Shown: positions 22,462 through 29,750 of the stretch, one piece after another
Position numbering within the stretch: position 1 is the stretch's first letter
How the letters are laid out: each line of letters begins with the position of its first letter
Virus record (IMG/VR): IMGVR_UViG_3300021062_000004
Span: 1 to 50,864 of that record
Reading direction: 5' to 3' (one strand)
DNA from: a virus
DNA: 50,864 nt
Program-made: the position numbers and the translations under genes
The notes under the pieces: model-generated
The model's input: the letters and a program-made list of their open reading frames with translations, nothing else
What the model was told of the DNA's origin: nothing
Database searches by the model: none

Positions 22462-22863
22462 GTGAACATCAAGACGGCATTCCCTAGCAACTACATCAAG
22501 GCCGCAGACCTGCAAGGCCGCGATATCAACGTGACCATCCGGGACGTGAAGATTGCCGATGTCGGCACGGCACAGGAACCGGACGAGAAGCCGGTGGTGT
22601 ACTTCGAAGGTAAAGAGAAGGGTCTGGTGCTGAACAAGACCAACGCCAACACCATTGCGGGCATCTACGGCGACGACACTGACCTGTGGCGTGGCAAGTC
22701 CATCACGCTGTTCGAGAGTCAGACGGAGTTTCAGGGCCGTCCCACAGCGTGTGTGCGTGTGCGGCTTCGTCCGCCGCAATTGAATGGGCAGGCGAAGTCG
22801 CCGCCGCCAGCTATGGCACCTTCAGGAGGTATGTCAATCACCGAAGACGACATTCCCTTCTGA
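22462..22863 (+). CDS. Single-strand-binding-like protein with DDIPF tail
   Basis: 133 residues. The family is common next to phage exonucleases (opening with FPSNYIKAADLQGRDINVTI, then LNKTNANTI and a strand with FQGRPTACVRV). The protein is beta-rich like an OB fold and ends exactly in DDIPF, the tail with which bacterial SSB recruits partner enzymes. A Pro/Ala/Gly linker precedes it. GTG 22462 is preferred because AAAGGAG ends at 22454; GTG 22456 is too close. Function is inferred from tail and context. Confidence 0.75.
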   Translation: MNIKTAFPSNYIKAADLQGRDINVTIRDVKIADVGTAQEPDEKPVVYFEGKEKGLVLNKTNANTIAGIYGDDTDLWRGKSITLFESQTEFQGRPTACVRVRLRPPQLNGQAKSPPPAMAPSGGMSITEDDIPF

Positions 22864-22938
22864 CCCCACCTCCCGCCCCGCCGACGCGGAGCGGGGGAGT
22901 TTGAACGATGACGCGGCGTGGCCGCAGAAAGTAAAGAC

Positions 22939-23586
22939 ATGACCAATCCAAACAAGTCGCATATTACGTTGATTCTCGACCGTTCGGGGTCGATGAATTC
23001 AATCGCATCGGATGTCATCGGTGCAGTGAATGGCTTTGTAGCCGAGCAGCAGGCTGTGCCTGGCGAGTGTTCGTTCACTCTAGTTCAGTTCGATGACCAA
23101 GACCCCTATGAGACCGTTTACGACGGGCCTCTTGCAAACGCGAAGAAGCTGGACAGCAAGACCTACGTGCCTCGCGGCAGCACGCCATTGCTTGACGCCA
23201 TTGGCCGGGGCATATCTGACCTTGGAGCCAAGCTATCAGCCATGCCTCAGCACGACCGACCGGGCAAAGTGATTTTCGTGGTGCAGACGGACGGCTTGGA
23301 GAACGCCAGCCGTGAGTACGACAAGCCGCGAATCAAGGAAATGATTGAGCGGCAGACCAAGGACTACAACTGGCAGTTCGTGTTCCTTGGTGCCAATCAG
23401 GACGCCATTGCGGAGGGTGCCGCCATTGGAACAGTTCAGGCATCCTCGATGAGCTATGCCGCCACGGGCCAGGGAGTGCGGGCATCTTACGCATCGACGG
23501 CGAATGCTGTGCGTTCGTTCCGTTCAGGAACGGCTGCATCCGTGGCCTTCTCCGACGACGACCGCGTTGAAGCAATGAGCAAGTAA
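22939..23586 (+). CDS. von Willebrand factor A domain protein
   Basis: 215 residues forming one VWA domain with a complete MIDAS: DRSGSM (about residues 13-18), the Thr of RGSTPLLDAI (about 83) and the Asp of QTDGLEN (about 118). The tail after residue 160 is Ala/Ser-rich. VWA domains bind partner proteins through a metal ion and in bacteria often work with AAA+ ATPases or in phage-defence and surface systems. No AAA+ partner is seen here. The gene follows the SSB-like gene after a 75-base gap with a GC hairpin. Confidence 0.85.
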   Translation: MTNPNKSHITLILDRSGSMNSIASDVIGAVNGFVAEQQAVPGECSFTLVQFDDQDPYETVYDGPLANAKKLDSKTYVPRGSTPLLDAIGRGISDLGAKLSAMPQHDRPGKVIFVVQTDGLENASREYDKPRIKEMIERQTKDYNWQFVFLGANQDAIAEGAAIGTVQASSMSYAATGQGVRASYASTANAVRSFRSGTAASVAFSDDDRVEAMSK

Positions 23587-23631
23587 CCCCTCGCGGCGTC
23601 CGGGCTAACCCCCGCCCGCCGCATTGACCGC

Positions 23632-23648
23632 CCCCGCATGAGGCGGGG
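23632..23648 (+). promoter_or_regulatory. GC hairpin before the gene at 23665
   Basis: CCCCGC (23632-23637), loop ATGAG, GCGGGG (23643-23648), followed by the ribosome binding site GGAGG. The fold could limit access to the start or mark a processing site. Confidence 0.45.
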
Positions 23649-23664
23649 TGAGATGGAGGTTGTG

Positions 23665-24498
23665 ATGGCACAGTTGGCGACCGTCATTGCTCCGGCACGC
23701 GAGTTCACGTCAGCCTATTTGTACGGACAGATTCAGGCGAGCGATAGCCAGCAAAAGGCTGAATGTCGCGACCGTATCCTGAAGTTCTTTGCCGACACTC
23801 ACGATCAATCAGTCTGTCCTCGACTGCTTTCGTTCCCGTCGGCAAATTGGTACTTCGAGAAGCAGTGCATCGACTTGTGGCCGTGGATGGAGTGTGTCGC
23901 GGTTGAACGCGACAGTCGCGTATATCGAGTCGCTGTGCAGCGAATGCCGGGGCCACGCACCACCATTGGTCAGCTTGATTTGGGATACGGACTCGTTCCG
24001 TGTGCTGAGAGCGGGCCACACCGAATTGCCTTATGCCACCTCTCCGCATTATTGCAATCAACCCGAATGGGAAAGAGCAAAAACAAGCAACGACAATTCG
24101 TCAACCAGTGGAAGCGATGGACGATGATTTGGCTCGACATCAATTCGCAGATTTGCGAGGAGGTCGAGAAGTGCGTAATCCGACTCTCAGCGTTCTGTGA
24201 TTACAGGATTCCGTGTGTGCCTGTGGCGGTAACGTTCTTTGGCGAACGTGGAACGTCGGATATCAAGAACAAGTTGTATCTGCTTCAGTCTGACCGTGTG
24301 GATTACATGGTTCGCCTGTTAGAAACGAACCGTCATCGTGCATGGGTGACGGATGATGTATTCGCCTATGAGACGCCGGGCGGAACAACACTTACCACGG
24401 TTGTGGGTCGCTTGTTATTGAGAAATCCCCGCTCATGCTCACCCGCCTCCTCAACCCCTCGCCGCACTGGAGCGACGCCATGCTGGAGCCGGCCCTGA
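23665..24498 (+). CDS. Protein of unknown function paired with the VWA gene
   Basis: 277 residues from ATG 23665 with GGAGG at 23655-23659. It is a mixed alpha/beta globular protein with many Cys, Trp and Tyr, including FPSANWYFEKQC near residue 55 and WTMIWLDINSQ near 155. The last 30 residues are basic and Ser/Arg-rich. I do not recognise a family; a methyltransferase-like fold was considered because of the strand-rich layout, but no SAM motif is visible. Tandem position with the VWA gene suggests a shared process. Confidence 0.65.
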   Translation: MAQLATVIAPAREFTSAYLYGQIQASDSQQKAECRDRILKFFADTHDQSVCPRLLSFPSANWYFEKQCIDLWPWMECVAVERDSRVYRVAVQRMPGPRTTIGQLDLGYGLVPCAESGPHRIALCHLSALLQSTRMGKSKNKQRQFVNQWKRWTMIWLDINSQICEEVEKCVIRLSAFCDYRIPCVPVAVTFFGERGTSDIKNKLYLLQSDRVDYMVRLLETNRHRAWVTDDVFAYETPGGTTLTTVVGRLLLRNPRSCSPASSTPRRTGATPCWSRP

Positions 24499-24752
24499 CC
24501 ATCGGAGGGACCCTGATGGTGCTGCTGGTCGCGGCGAGAGTCATCAAGCCGAAAGGATTCGAGATGCCACGATGCCCGAAGTGTGGAAGCGAAGTAAAGA
24601 GCAAGCCGGGAACCCCAATCGTCGAGCACACGCCGCACACCATCTCCTCGACCGGGAGAGTGTTCCCGCCGGTGGACGTGCCGGACCCGTGGGATGGCGG
24701 GTGCCCGGCGGATACGGAGATGGAGTGGACGGGGAGGGAACTTTCGGAATGA
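24480..24752 (+). CDS. Membrane-anchored zinc-knuckle protein
   Basis: 90 residues from ATG 24480 (GGAG at 24470-24473 decides it over ATG 24435). A membrane helix (residues about 3-22) is followed by CPKCGSE and an extended Pro/Thr/Asp-rich segment. A second Cys near the C-terminus could complete the site. Function unknown. Confidence 0.6.
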   Translation: MLEPALTIGGTLMVLLVAARVIKPKGFEMPRCPKCGSEVKSKPGTPIVEHTPHTISSTGRVFPPVDVPDPWDGGCPADTEMEWTGRELSE

Positions 24753-24831
24753 AGATTCAAACGAAAAACCCGTCTCCCGCTGGCTGCAAGGTGTTGGTGA
24801 CATCCGGCCAGCGGGTAGACGGGCCATTCAA

Positions 24832-24873
24832 AGCGGGTGATCGGGGTCGAACCGACGACATTCACGTTGGCAA
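24832..24873 (-). other. attP: attP core: 3' half of a tRNA-Gly(GCC) gene
   Basis: Read on the minus strand, these 42 bases have exactly the layout of tRNA positions 32-73: anticodon loop TTGCCAA (anticodon GCC), 3' anticodon strand CGTGA, five-base variable loop, T stem GTCGG/CCGAT with loop TTCGACC, acceptor CACCCGC and discriminator T, as usual for tRNA-Gly. The 5' half needed for an intact tRNA (D arm, GCGGGTG acceptor strand) is missing. A tRNA 3' half 135 bases from an integrase gene is the usual form of a phage attachment site. Confidence 0.8.
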
Positions 24874-25007
24874 GGGGAACTGTCTCAAGACTGGTTCACT
24901 CGTGCCGCGTGACGCTCTCCAGCCCGGCGGCTTGGATGTCACCAATTCCGTCGCCGTGGCTGGCGAGCATCTTGACGACACCTCAAAAACAGGTACGTTG
25001 ACCTACG

Positions 25008-25973
25008 GTGACATCCGAAGGTTCTCGACCGCAGGACAATGCGGCCCTGCGTGCCTCATACGAGGCACGGGTGCGTGGCGACATTCCCTCGCCGACCACC
25101 GTGGGCCAGTTGGTGACGGCGTGGCTCTCCCACTGCCGCAGCAATTATCCTGCCCGCCCCGGCAAACGCTCGTCCACGTTCACCAACGCCAGGGATGCGA
25201 CGCGGCCGCTTCTGGACTTGTACTCGGCACATCCGATTGCGGCACTGGGGCCGGTGGAGCTTCAAGCGGTCCGGCTCTACATGATAGATTCACGGCTGGC
25301 CCGCAAGACCATCAACGACCGCATCGCCCGCATCCGTCGCATGTACCGGTGGGCAGTGGACCGGGGCTGGATTCAGTCCAATTTAGTCGAAGGGCTAAAT
25401 ATCGACGGCCTGCGACGGAACCGATCGGCTGCGGTCGAGACGGAGCCGCATCAGGCGGTCCCAATCGATTCCATCATGCGGACGCTCCGGGACCGCAGGC
25501 TGTCACCGGTGGTCAAGGACATGGTGAGGTTCCAGCTTCGCACCGGAGCCAGGCCTGCCGAGGTCTGCGAGCTTTGCGGACGGGACATCGACACGTCAGC
25601 TTCGCCGTGGGTGTGGAAGCCGCCCCACAAAATGTCATGGCTGGAGCGGTCGCGGGTTATTCTCATCGGGGAACGGGCACAACTTGTCCTGCTCCCCCAC
25701 TTGCAGGACGGCCCCTGCTTTCTTTCGCGGCGGAACAAGCCATACCGCATCGACAGCTACCGGCAGGAGATTGTCCGGGCGGCGGAACGCCAAGGCGTCG
25801 AGCGGTGGACACCGCAGCAGGTTCGAATGCGAACGGCGACCGAAGCCGCGACGGACAGCGAGATAGCCGCCAGGGACGTGCTCGGGCACGCCGACGTAAG
25901 GACCACGCGGAAGCACTACATCGACACGCGGCACTCGCCGGAGGCGATGAGGTTCGTGCGGCGGTTCGGGTAA
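25008..25973 (+). CDS. int: Tyrosine recombinase integrase
   Basis: 321 residues. Core-binding helices lie at about 35-130 (ending TINDRIARIRRMYRWAVDRG), the catalytic domain at 155-321. Visible catalytic set: R182 in TGARPAEVC, K208 region, R273, H294 in LGHADVRTT and nucleophile Y304 in RKHY. The first position of the HxxR box is Gln270 (WTPQQVR) instead of His. The order of motifs resembles, from memory, planctomycete integrases. The GTG start lacks a ribosome binding site, and the N-terminal arm seems about 30-40 residues shorter than usual; a stop at 24999 prevents extension. It acts on the adjacent attP. Confidence 0.9.
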   Translation: MTSEGSRPQDNAALRASYEARVRGDIPSPTTVGQLVTAWLSHCRSNYPARPGKRSSTFTNARDATRPLLDLYSAHPIAALGPVELQAVRLYMIDSRLARKTINDRIARIRRMYRWAVDRGWIQSNLVEGLNIDGLRRNRSAAVETEPHQAVPIDSIMRTLRDRRLSPVVKDMVRFQLRTGARPAEVCELCGRDIDTSASPWVWKPPHKMSWLERSRVILIGERAQLVLLPHLQDGPCFLSRRNKPYRIDSYRQEIVRAAERQGVERWTPQQVRMRTATEAATDSEIAARDVLGHADVRTTRKHYIDTRHSPEAMRFVRRFG

Positions 25974-26019
25974 CGCTACAGCCTCTCATCATCGCATTCG
26001 CACAAGGAGGTGCCCATTG

Positions 26020-26724
26020 GTGAACAGCCAGGATGGTGCTTGTTTTCGCTTGTTTGAAGCCGAAGAAGATGTTGATTGGGTGCCGCCAAATCCGAAATTC
26101 AAAGCGGCACTCCGAACCATCGCCAAGAACACGGTCAACTACTTTTACTGCAATGCGGACGGCCGTTACGCATCGGACAAGTGGATGAAGCGTCAGGTCT
26201 ATTTCCGGCATAAGAGCGAGCTTTGGAGGAAGGCGAACGAGGTGTGCCTCAAGATGTATGGAACCACGCTCCAATCCATGTTCCCTCGCATGAGCATCAT
26301 CGCCCTGTCGGATTATTACGAGGCAATCCGGAAGTCGTATTACAAGCATTTCAGGGACAAGCAGAGTGTTTGCGACGCTCCGCTGTTCGGCGACAAGGCG
26401 TCCCTGTCAGTCATCTACGCATATGCGGCCACGCATGAGGACTGCCCGTCCCGCGTGCTGAAAATCGGCTTCACCACCAAGCCTGTGGATGATTACATCG
26501 AGAAGCAGAACAAGCACCGCAAGCCCGTCAAGCTCGGCTCCATGATCGGAACGAAGGAAGATGAGGCGGCGTTGAAAGCCCGATTCGGCAAATACGTGGC
26601 GGCGGGCGACGAGTTCTTTTGGCCCAACAGCGAGATTATCGAGTGGATTCGCGACGCCATGAAGGACGACCTCGCCGCCGGATTCGACAACATCATCAAG
26701 ATTGAGTTTGGCTACAAGGGATGA
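26020..26724 (+). CDS. GIY-YIG-like (T5orf172 type) protein
   Basis: 234 residues from GTG 26020; AAGGAGG at 26004-26010 also allows TTG 26017. The C-terminal half has the order of a T5orf172/GIY-YIG domain: VIYAYA strand, VLKIGFTTK, a Glu/Lys helix, then DEAALKARFGKY and DEFFWPNSEIIEWI. The usual catalytic Arg after KIGxT is replaced by Asp, so nuclease activity is uncertain. The N-terminal 130 residues are aromatic and basic, not recognised. Located between integrase and a winged-helix gene. Confidence 0.65.
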   Translation: MNSQDGACFRLFEAEEDVDWVPPNPKFKAALRTIAKNTVNYFYCNADGRYASDKWMKRQVYFRHKSELWRKANEVCLKMYGTTLQSMFPRMSIIALSDYYEAIRKSYYKHFRDKQSVCDAPLFGDKASLSVIYAYAATHEDCPSRVLKIGFTTKPVDDYIEKQNKHRKPVKLGSMIGTKEDEAALKARFGKYVAAGDEFFWPNSEIIEWIRDAMKDDLAAGFDNIIKIEFGYKG

Positions 26725-27044
26725 ACATGACAGCAGCAACATTTCCCCTCTTCGCCCCCCTCTCCCGCCGCACCGACCCCATCACCTCCCACATGGCGGA
26801 GCGGAAGCTTCGCCGCAGCGGCACGCTCGGCAAGCGGGCGGCGTTCGCCCTGGCGTGCGTGAGGGAATCACCGGACCGGACCGCCGCCGAGCTGGAGAAG
26901 AAGTACGGCGTCCGCGACGGTGTGATACGCAAGCGGCTGGCGGGTTTGGCGAAGGCCGGCCTCATCCGTCGCGGCCCCATCGCAAAGTGCTCGGTGACGC
27001 TGAGCATGTGCGTGACGTGGTATGTGCCGGAGGTGAGCACATGA
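26721..27044 (+). CDS. Winged-helix DNA-binding protein
   Basis: 107 residues. Residues 18-30 (TDPITSHMAERK) and the winged helix at about 38-85 (RTAAELEKKYGVRDGVIRKR, then LAGLAKAGLIRRG) match a MarR-like phage family. It ends in a beta hairpin wing. ATGA overlaps on both sides couple it to the GIY-YIG-like and methyltransferase genes. Likely regulates or recruits replication/modification functions. Confidence 0.75.
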   Translation: MNMTAATFPLFAPLSRRTDPITSHMAERKLRRSGTLGKRAAFALACVRESPDRTAAELEKKYGVRDGVIRKRLAGLAKAGLIRRGPIAKCSVTLSMCVTWYVPEVST

Positions 27045-27682
27045 AGCCCTATTACCACGACGAGGCGAGCGGCATCACCATCTACCACGGCGATTGCCGG
27101 GAGGTGGTTCCGACGCTGAGCGGCATTGATGCTGTCGTGACAGACCCGCCGTATGGCATTGCCGGCAAGTGGAAAGGCGGTTTTTCGACAGCTCATGGAT
27201 GGGGTCGTGCAGGCCAGATGGCGAACAAGCGGAATGAGTGGGACACAGAACCGCCGTCGAAAGAAACCATCGACCTCATGCTCTCAACTGGAAGTCAGCA
27301 CATTATTTGGGGCGGAAATTATTTCCAACTTCCTGTTTCGAGGTGCTGGCTGGTTTGGAATAAGCCCGAACGTGGATTCTCTCTTGCTGAGTGCGAACTG
27401 GCTTGGACTGACTTTGACAACGTGGCCCGTGTTTATGACTGCTGCCGAAGCGAACCAGACCGCGTTCATCCGACACAAAAGCCGCTTGCTTTGATGTCGT
27501 GGTGTATCAACAAAACTGATGGTTCAATCCTCGACCCCTTCATGGGCAGCGGCACCACGCTCGTCGCCGCCAAGCTCCAGGGCCGCCGTGCCATCGGCAT
27601 CGAAATCGAGGAACGCTATTGCGAGATAGCCGCCAAGCGGCTGGCTCAAAACTCATTGTTTAGCATGGGAGGTGTCGCATGA
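27041..27682 (+). CDS. Beta-class N4-cytosine/N6-adenine DNA methyltransferase
   Basis: 213 residues. The catalytic motif DPPY is at residues 35-38 (TDPPYG) and the SAM-binding FMGSGTT at about 167. This order (catalytic first, SAM motif last) defines the beta class. The target recognition part between them is short. The Gly-Ile-Glu-Ile-Glu-Glu-Arg-Tyr strand after FMGSGTT is also typical. No restriction enzyme gene lies nearby, so the enzyme is an orphan that probably protects phage DNA or alters its expression. Confidence 0.9.
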   Translation: MKPYYHDEASGITIYHGDCREVVPTLSGIDAVVTDPPYGIAGKWKGGFSTAHGWGRAGQMANKRNEWDTEPPSKETIDLMLSTGSQHIIWGGNYFQLPVSRCWLVWNKPERGFSLAECELAWTDFDNVARVYDCCRSEPDRVHPTQKPLALMSWCINKTDGSILDPFMGSGTTLVAAKLQGRRAIGIEIEERYCEIAAKRLAQNSLFSMGGVA

Positions 27683-27754
27683 CATGAGAGTCAATTCGGC
27701 TGTGGGGATTCTGTGCAACGGAAGGCACCATGAAACAGGGAACAGGAGGTAAGC

Positions 27755-28141
27755 GTGTCCAAGGCGGAACGCGACGATAGTTTTGATGAGGATTTCGAGG
27801 AACTGGCCCAGAAGCCGCCTCCACTCACGCCCCAGCAACGGAAGGCGTTCATTGTCGTGATTCGCGACATCTGGTTCGGCGGCACCATCGCCGACGATGA
27901 GCGTCCGCGAATCTTGCTGCTGGTGAAGCGGTTCAGTCAGAAGAATCCTGACCCCAACGAAATTAAGCGACGCTTCAGCGTCTACCGGGAGAAGTACCCA
28001 GATTGGGCCGACACGCCCGAGTCCCTGTGCAAGCATTGGGGCCGGTGCGGCTCGAATCCAACGGCGAAGAAGACCGTTGAGCAGGTGCAACAGGAGCAGT
28101 ACGAACGTCAATGGCGTATTGGTGACAGACACACCGCTTGA
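27755..28141 (+). CDS. Replisome-organizer-like protein
   Basis: 128 residues, GTG start with AGGAGGT six bases upstream. The C-terminal half (ILLLVKRFSQ, then IKRRFSVYREKYPDWADTPE, then LCKHWGRC) resembles the helical end of phage replication or helicase-loader proteins, which close with a conserved L-x-KHW. The N-terminus is acidic. Directly upstream of the DnaN gene. The assignment rests on that motif order and on context. Confidence 0.6.
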   Translation: MSKAERDDSFDEDFEELAQKPPPLTPQQRKAFIVVIRDIWFGGTIADDERPRILLLVKRFSQKNPDPNEIKRRFSVYREKYPDWADTPESLCKHWGRCGSNPTAKKTVEQVQQEQYERQWRIGDRHTA

Positions 28142-28159
28142 AGAATGGAGTGTGGTGCG

Positions 28160-28366
28160 ATGGACAAGGCGAACGTGAATGGAGGCGTGTTGAAGGGTTC
28201 TTACATCAACGAAGCGATGGGCGAGAAGACGTGCTACGTCATTCGGGTCATCGACGAGTTCTATCCACAGAACAGCGATGGTCGAGGTCGCGGCGGAGCT
28301 GGACGCCGCACCCAAAGTGAGTACCGCTACAACCCGGTCAAGAAGACATGGGAGGTTCAGCCATGA
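28160..28366 (+). CDS. Small protein between replication genes
   Basis: 68 residues from ATG 28160 (GGAG at 28147-28150); ATG 28145 is also in frame. Strand-rich with a Gly/Arg loop (GRGRGGAGRRTQ) and a C-terminal strand with YNPVKKTWEV. It overlaps the DnaN start by four bases. Function unknown. Confidence 0.6.
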   Translation: MDKANVNGGVLKGSYINEAMGEKTCYVIRVIDEFYPQNSDGRGRGGAGRRTQSEYRYNPVKKTWEVQP

Positions 28367-29457
28367 AACTGAAGATCACCCGCGAGCCGTTCGAGTCGGC
28401 CCTGGCGTTCTGCGGACGAGTCATCCCCGCCCGCACGCCGCAGGAATCGCTCCGCAACGTGCGGCTGGACGTGGACGAACGTGAGCTGAAGGCGTCCGCG
28501 ACGAATCTCAGCAGCCTCGTCAGCAAGTCCGTGGACAACGTGGACATCGCCTGCGGCGGCTCATGCCTCGTGAGCCACGAACTCCTGCACGGCATCGTCA
28601 AGTCGTCCGGCGACGAGGCGGTGTCGCTGGAACTTCACGGCGGCACGCTCGTCATCCGCACCGGCAGCGGCACATTCAAGCTGCCCACCGCCGGCCTCAG
28701 CACGTGGCCGGAGATGGACGCGGAGCTGGACACGCCGGATTCGTCCGTCATCACCACCGCCAACCACCTGCGGACGGCGTTGAAGTTCGTGAACGACGCC
28801 CAGGAAGAGTTTGAGGTGCAAGGCTATGCCACGACCTCCGTGCTGCTGGAGTCCACGGGCAAGAAGGCGTCGATGGTGGCCGTCAACGGCAACTGCATGT
28901 TCATCACGTCCTTCCCGTGCAGCGGAAGCGTGGTGGAGTCGATGCTGCTTCCGCCGTCACTCCGCACCTATCTCCTGTCGGAGCTGAAGGACGACGAGGA
29001 CGAGTGCTCCATCGAGAGGCACGGCAACCGGTTCGCCATCCGTGTCGGCGAATCCGTGCTGTTTGTGTCAACGCTCTTTGAAGGCCAGTTCCCGCCATAC
29101 AAGGACATGGTGGCGAAGAAGTGGGACGGCAACTTCACCGCCGGCGTCAAGACGCTCGACGACGCCGCCCGCACCATGCTCCTGCTGACGGACGAGGTGT
29201 CGCGGGCCGTCAACGTGGACTTCAACGGCAGCACCATCCGGTTCGCGGCGGCGACGGCCTCCATCGGAGAAGGCGACATCAGCGTCGGCGTGGAGTCCCT
29301 GGACGGGTGCAAGCCCATCGCCGCGAACGTGAAGCTGCTGCACGACATGTTGCGGCGGTTCGACGCGAAGCAGCAGGTCAAGGTGAAACTGGCGAAGACG
29401 ATGGCCCGGTTCGAGCAGGGCGACAACGTGGCCGTGCTGGCATTGGTGAACAGATGA
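28363..29457 (+). CDS. dnaN: DNA polymerase III beta subunit (sliding clamp)
   Basis: 364 residues, full bacterial length (about 366). The three-fold clamp layout is clear: N-terminal MKLKITREPFESALAFCGRV, middle domain around residues 130-245 with FINxF-like AVNGNCMF and SGSVVESMLLPP, and a third domain from about 250 with FEGQFPPYKDMV. It ends VAVLALVNR; bacterial clamps usually end in a Pro-Met-Arg type tail, so the last residues are altered. It would tether a polymerase to DNA, presumably the host's, because no phage polymerase is present. GGAGG precedes the ATG. Confidence 0.9.
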   Translation: MKLKITREPFESALAFCGRVIPARTPQESLRNVRLDVDERELKASATNLSSLVSKSVDNVDIACGGSCLVSHELLHGIVKSSGDEAVSLELHGGTLVIRTGSGTFKLPTAGLSTWPEMDAELDTPDSSVITTANHLRTALKFVNDAQEEFEVQGYATTSVLLESTGKKASMVAVNGNCMFITSFPCSGSVVESMLLPPSLRTYLLSELKDDEDECSIERHGNRFAIRVGESVLFVSTLFEGQFPPYKDMVAKKWDGNFTAGVKTLDDAARTMLLLTDEVSRAVNVDFNGSTIRFAAATASIGEGDISVGVESLDGCKPIAANVKLLHDMLRRFDAKQQVKVKLAKTMARFEQGDNVAVLALVNR

Positions 29458-29750
29458 GACGCAAACCCAGCTTCAACATGCAGGATGTCCGCGACATTCT
29501 CATTCGGTTCGGCATCTCCTTGCCCGACCCATGGGAGGTCCTGAACCAAGTCCTTTCCGCACACGGCGTCGAGTATGCGGAACTCGTGAGCCGCCACCGG
29601 AACGAGCGTCTGTTCCGATGCCGACAGGAGGCCGCGAAGCAATTGCGTGAGAAGTGCGTCCTCAGTTGGCCGGAGATCGCGGCCATGTTCGGACGGAAGC
29701 ACCACTCCGGCATTCATTCCGCCGTGAAGAGGATGAAGGAGGTCGCATGA
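29454..29750 (+). CDS. DnaA domain IV-like protein
   Basis: 98 residues. Residues 60-95 (RQEAAKQLREKCVLSWPEIA, then AMFGRKHHSGIHSAVKRM) match the C-terminal DNA-binding domain of the initiator DnaA, including the GxxxH(H/T)-type signature that reads the DnaA box. There is no AAA+ domain. It overlaps the DnaN gene by ATGA. It could bind host or phage DnaA boxes to recruit or block initiation. The order clamp then DnaA-IV echoes the bacterial dnaA-dnaN pair. Confidence 0.8.
   Translation: MRRKPSFNMQDVRDILIRFGISLPDPWEVLNQVLSAHGVEYAELVSRHRNERLFRCRQEAAKQLREKCVLSWPEIAAMFGRKHHSGIHSAVKRMKEVA

Noticed and set aside
21079-24305. TGTGGATTA at 21079-21087 and 24297-24305 as DnaA boxes
   Set aside because: Both are one mismatch from the usual box, lie inside coding sequence, are 3 kb apart and not clustered. 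They do not mark an origin.
24833-24908. A complete tRNA gene of 76 bases on the minus strand
   Set aside because: Only positions 32-73 fit. The D arm and the 5' acceptor strand do not pair, and the 5' anticodon strand is TCCCC where TCACG is needed. It is a tRNA 3' half, interpreted as attP.
24572-26023. Long plus-strand open frame of 483 codons across the integrase
   Set aside because: It reads the integrase gene in another frame and crosses the attP core. The protein has no family features, whereas the integrase frame is unambiguous.
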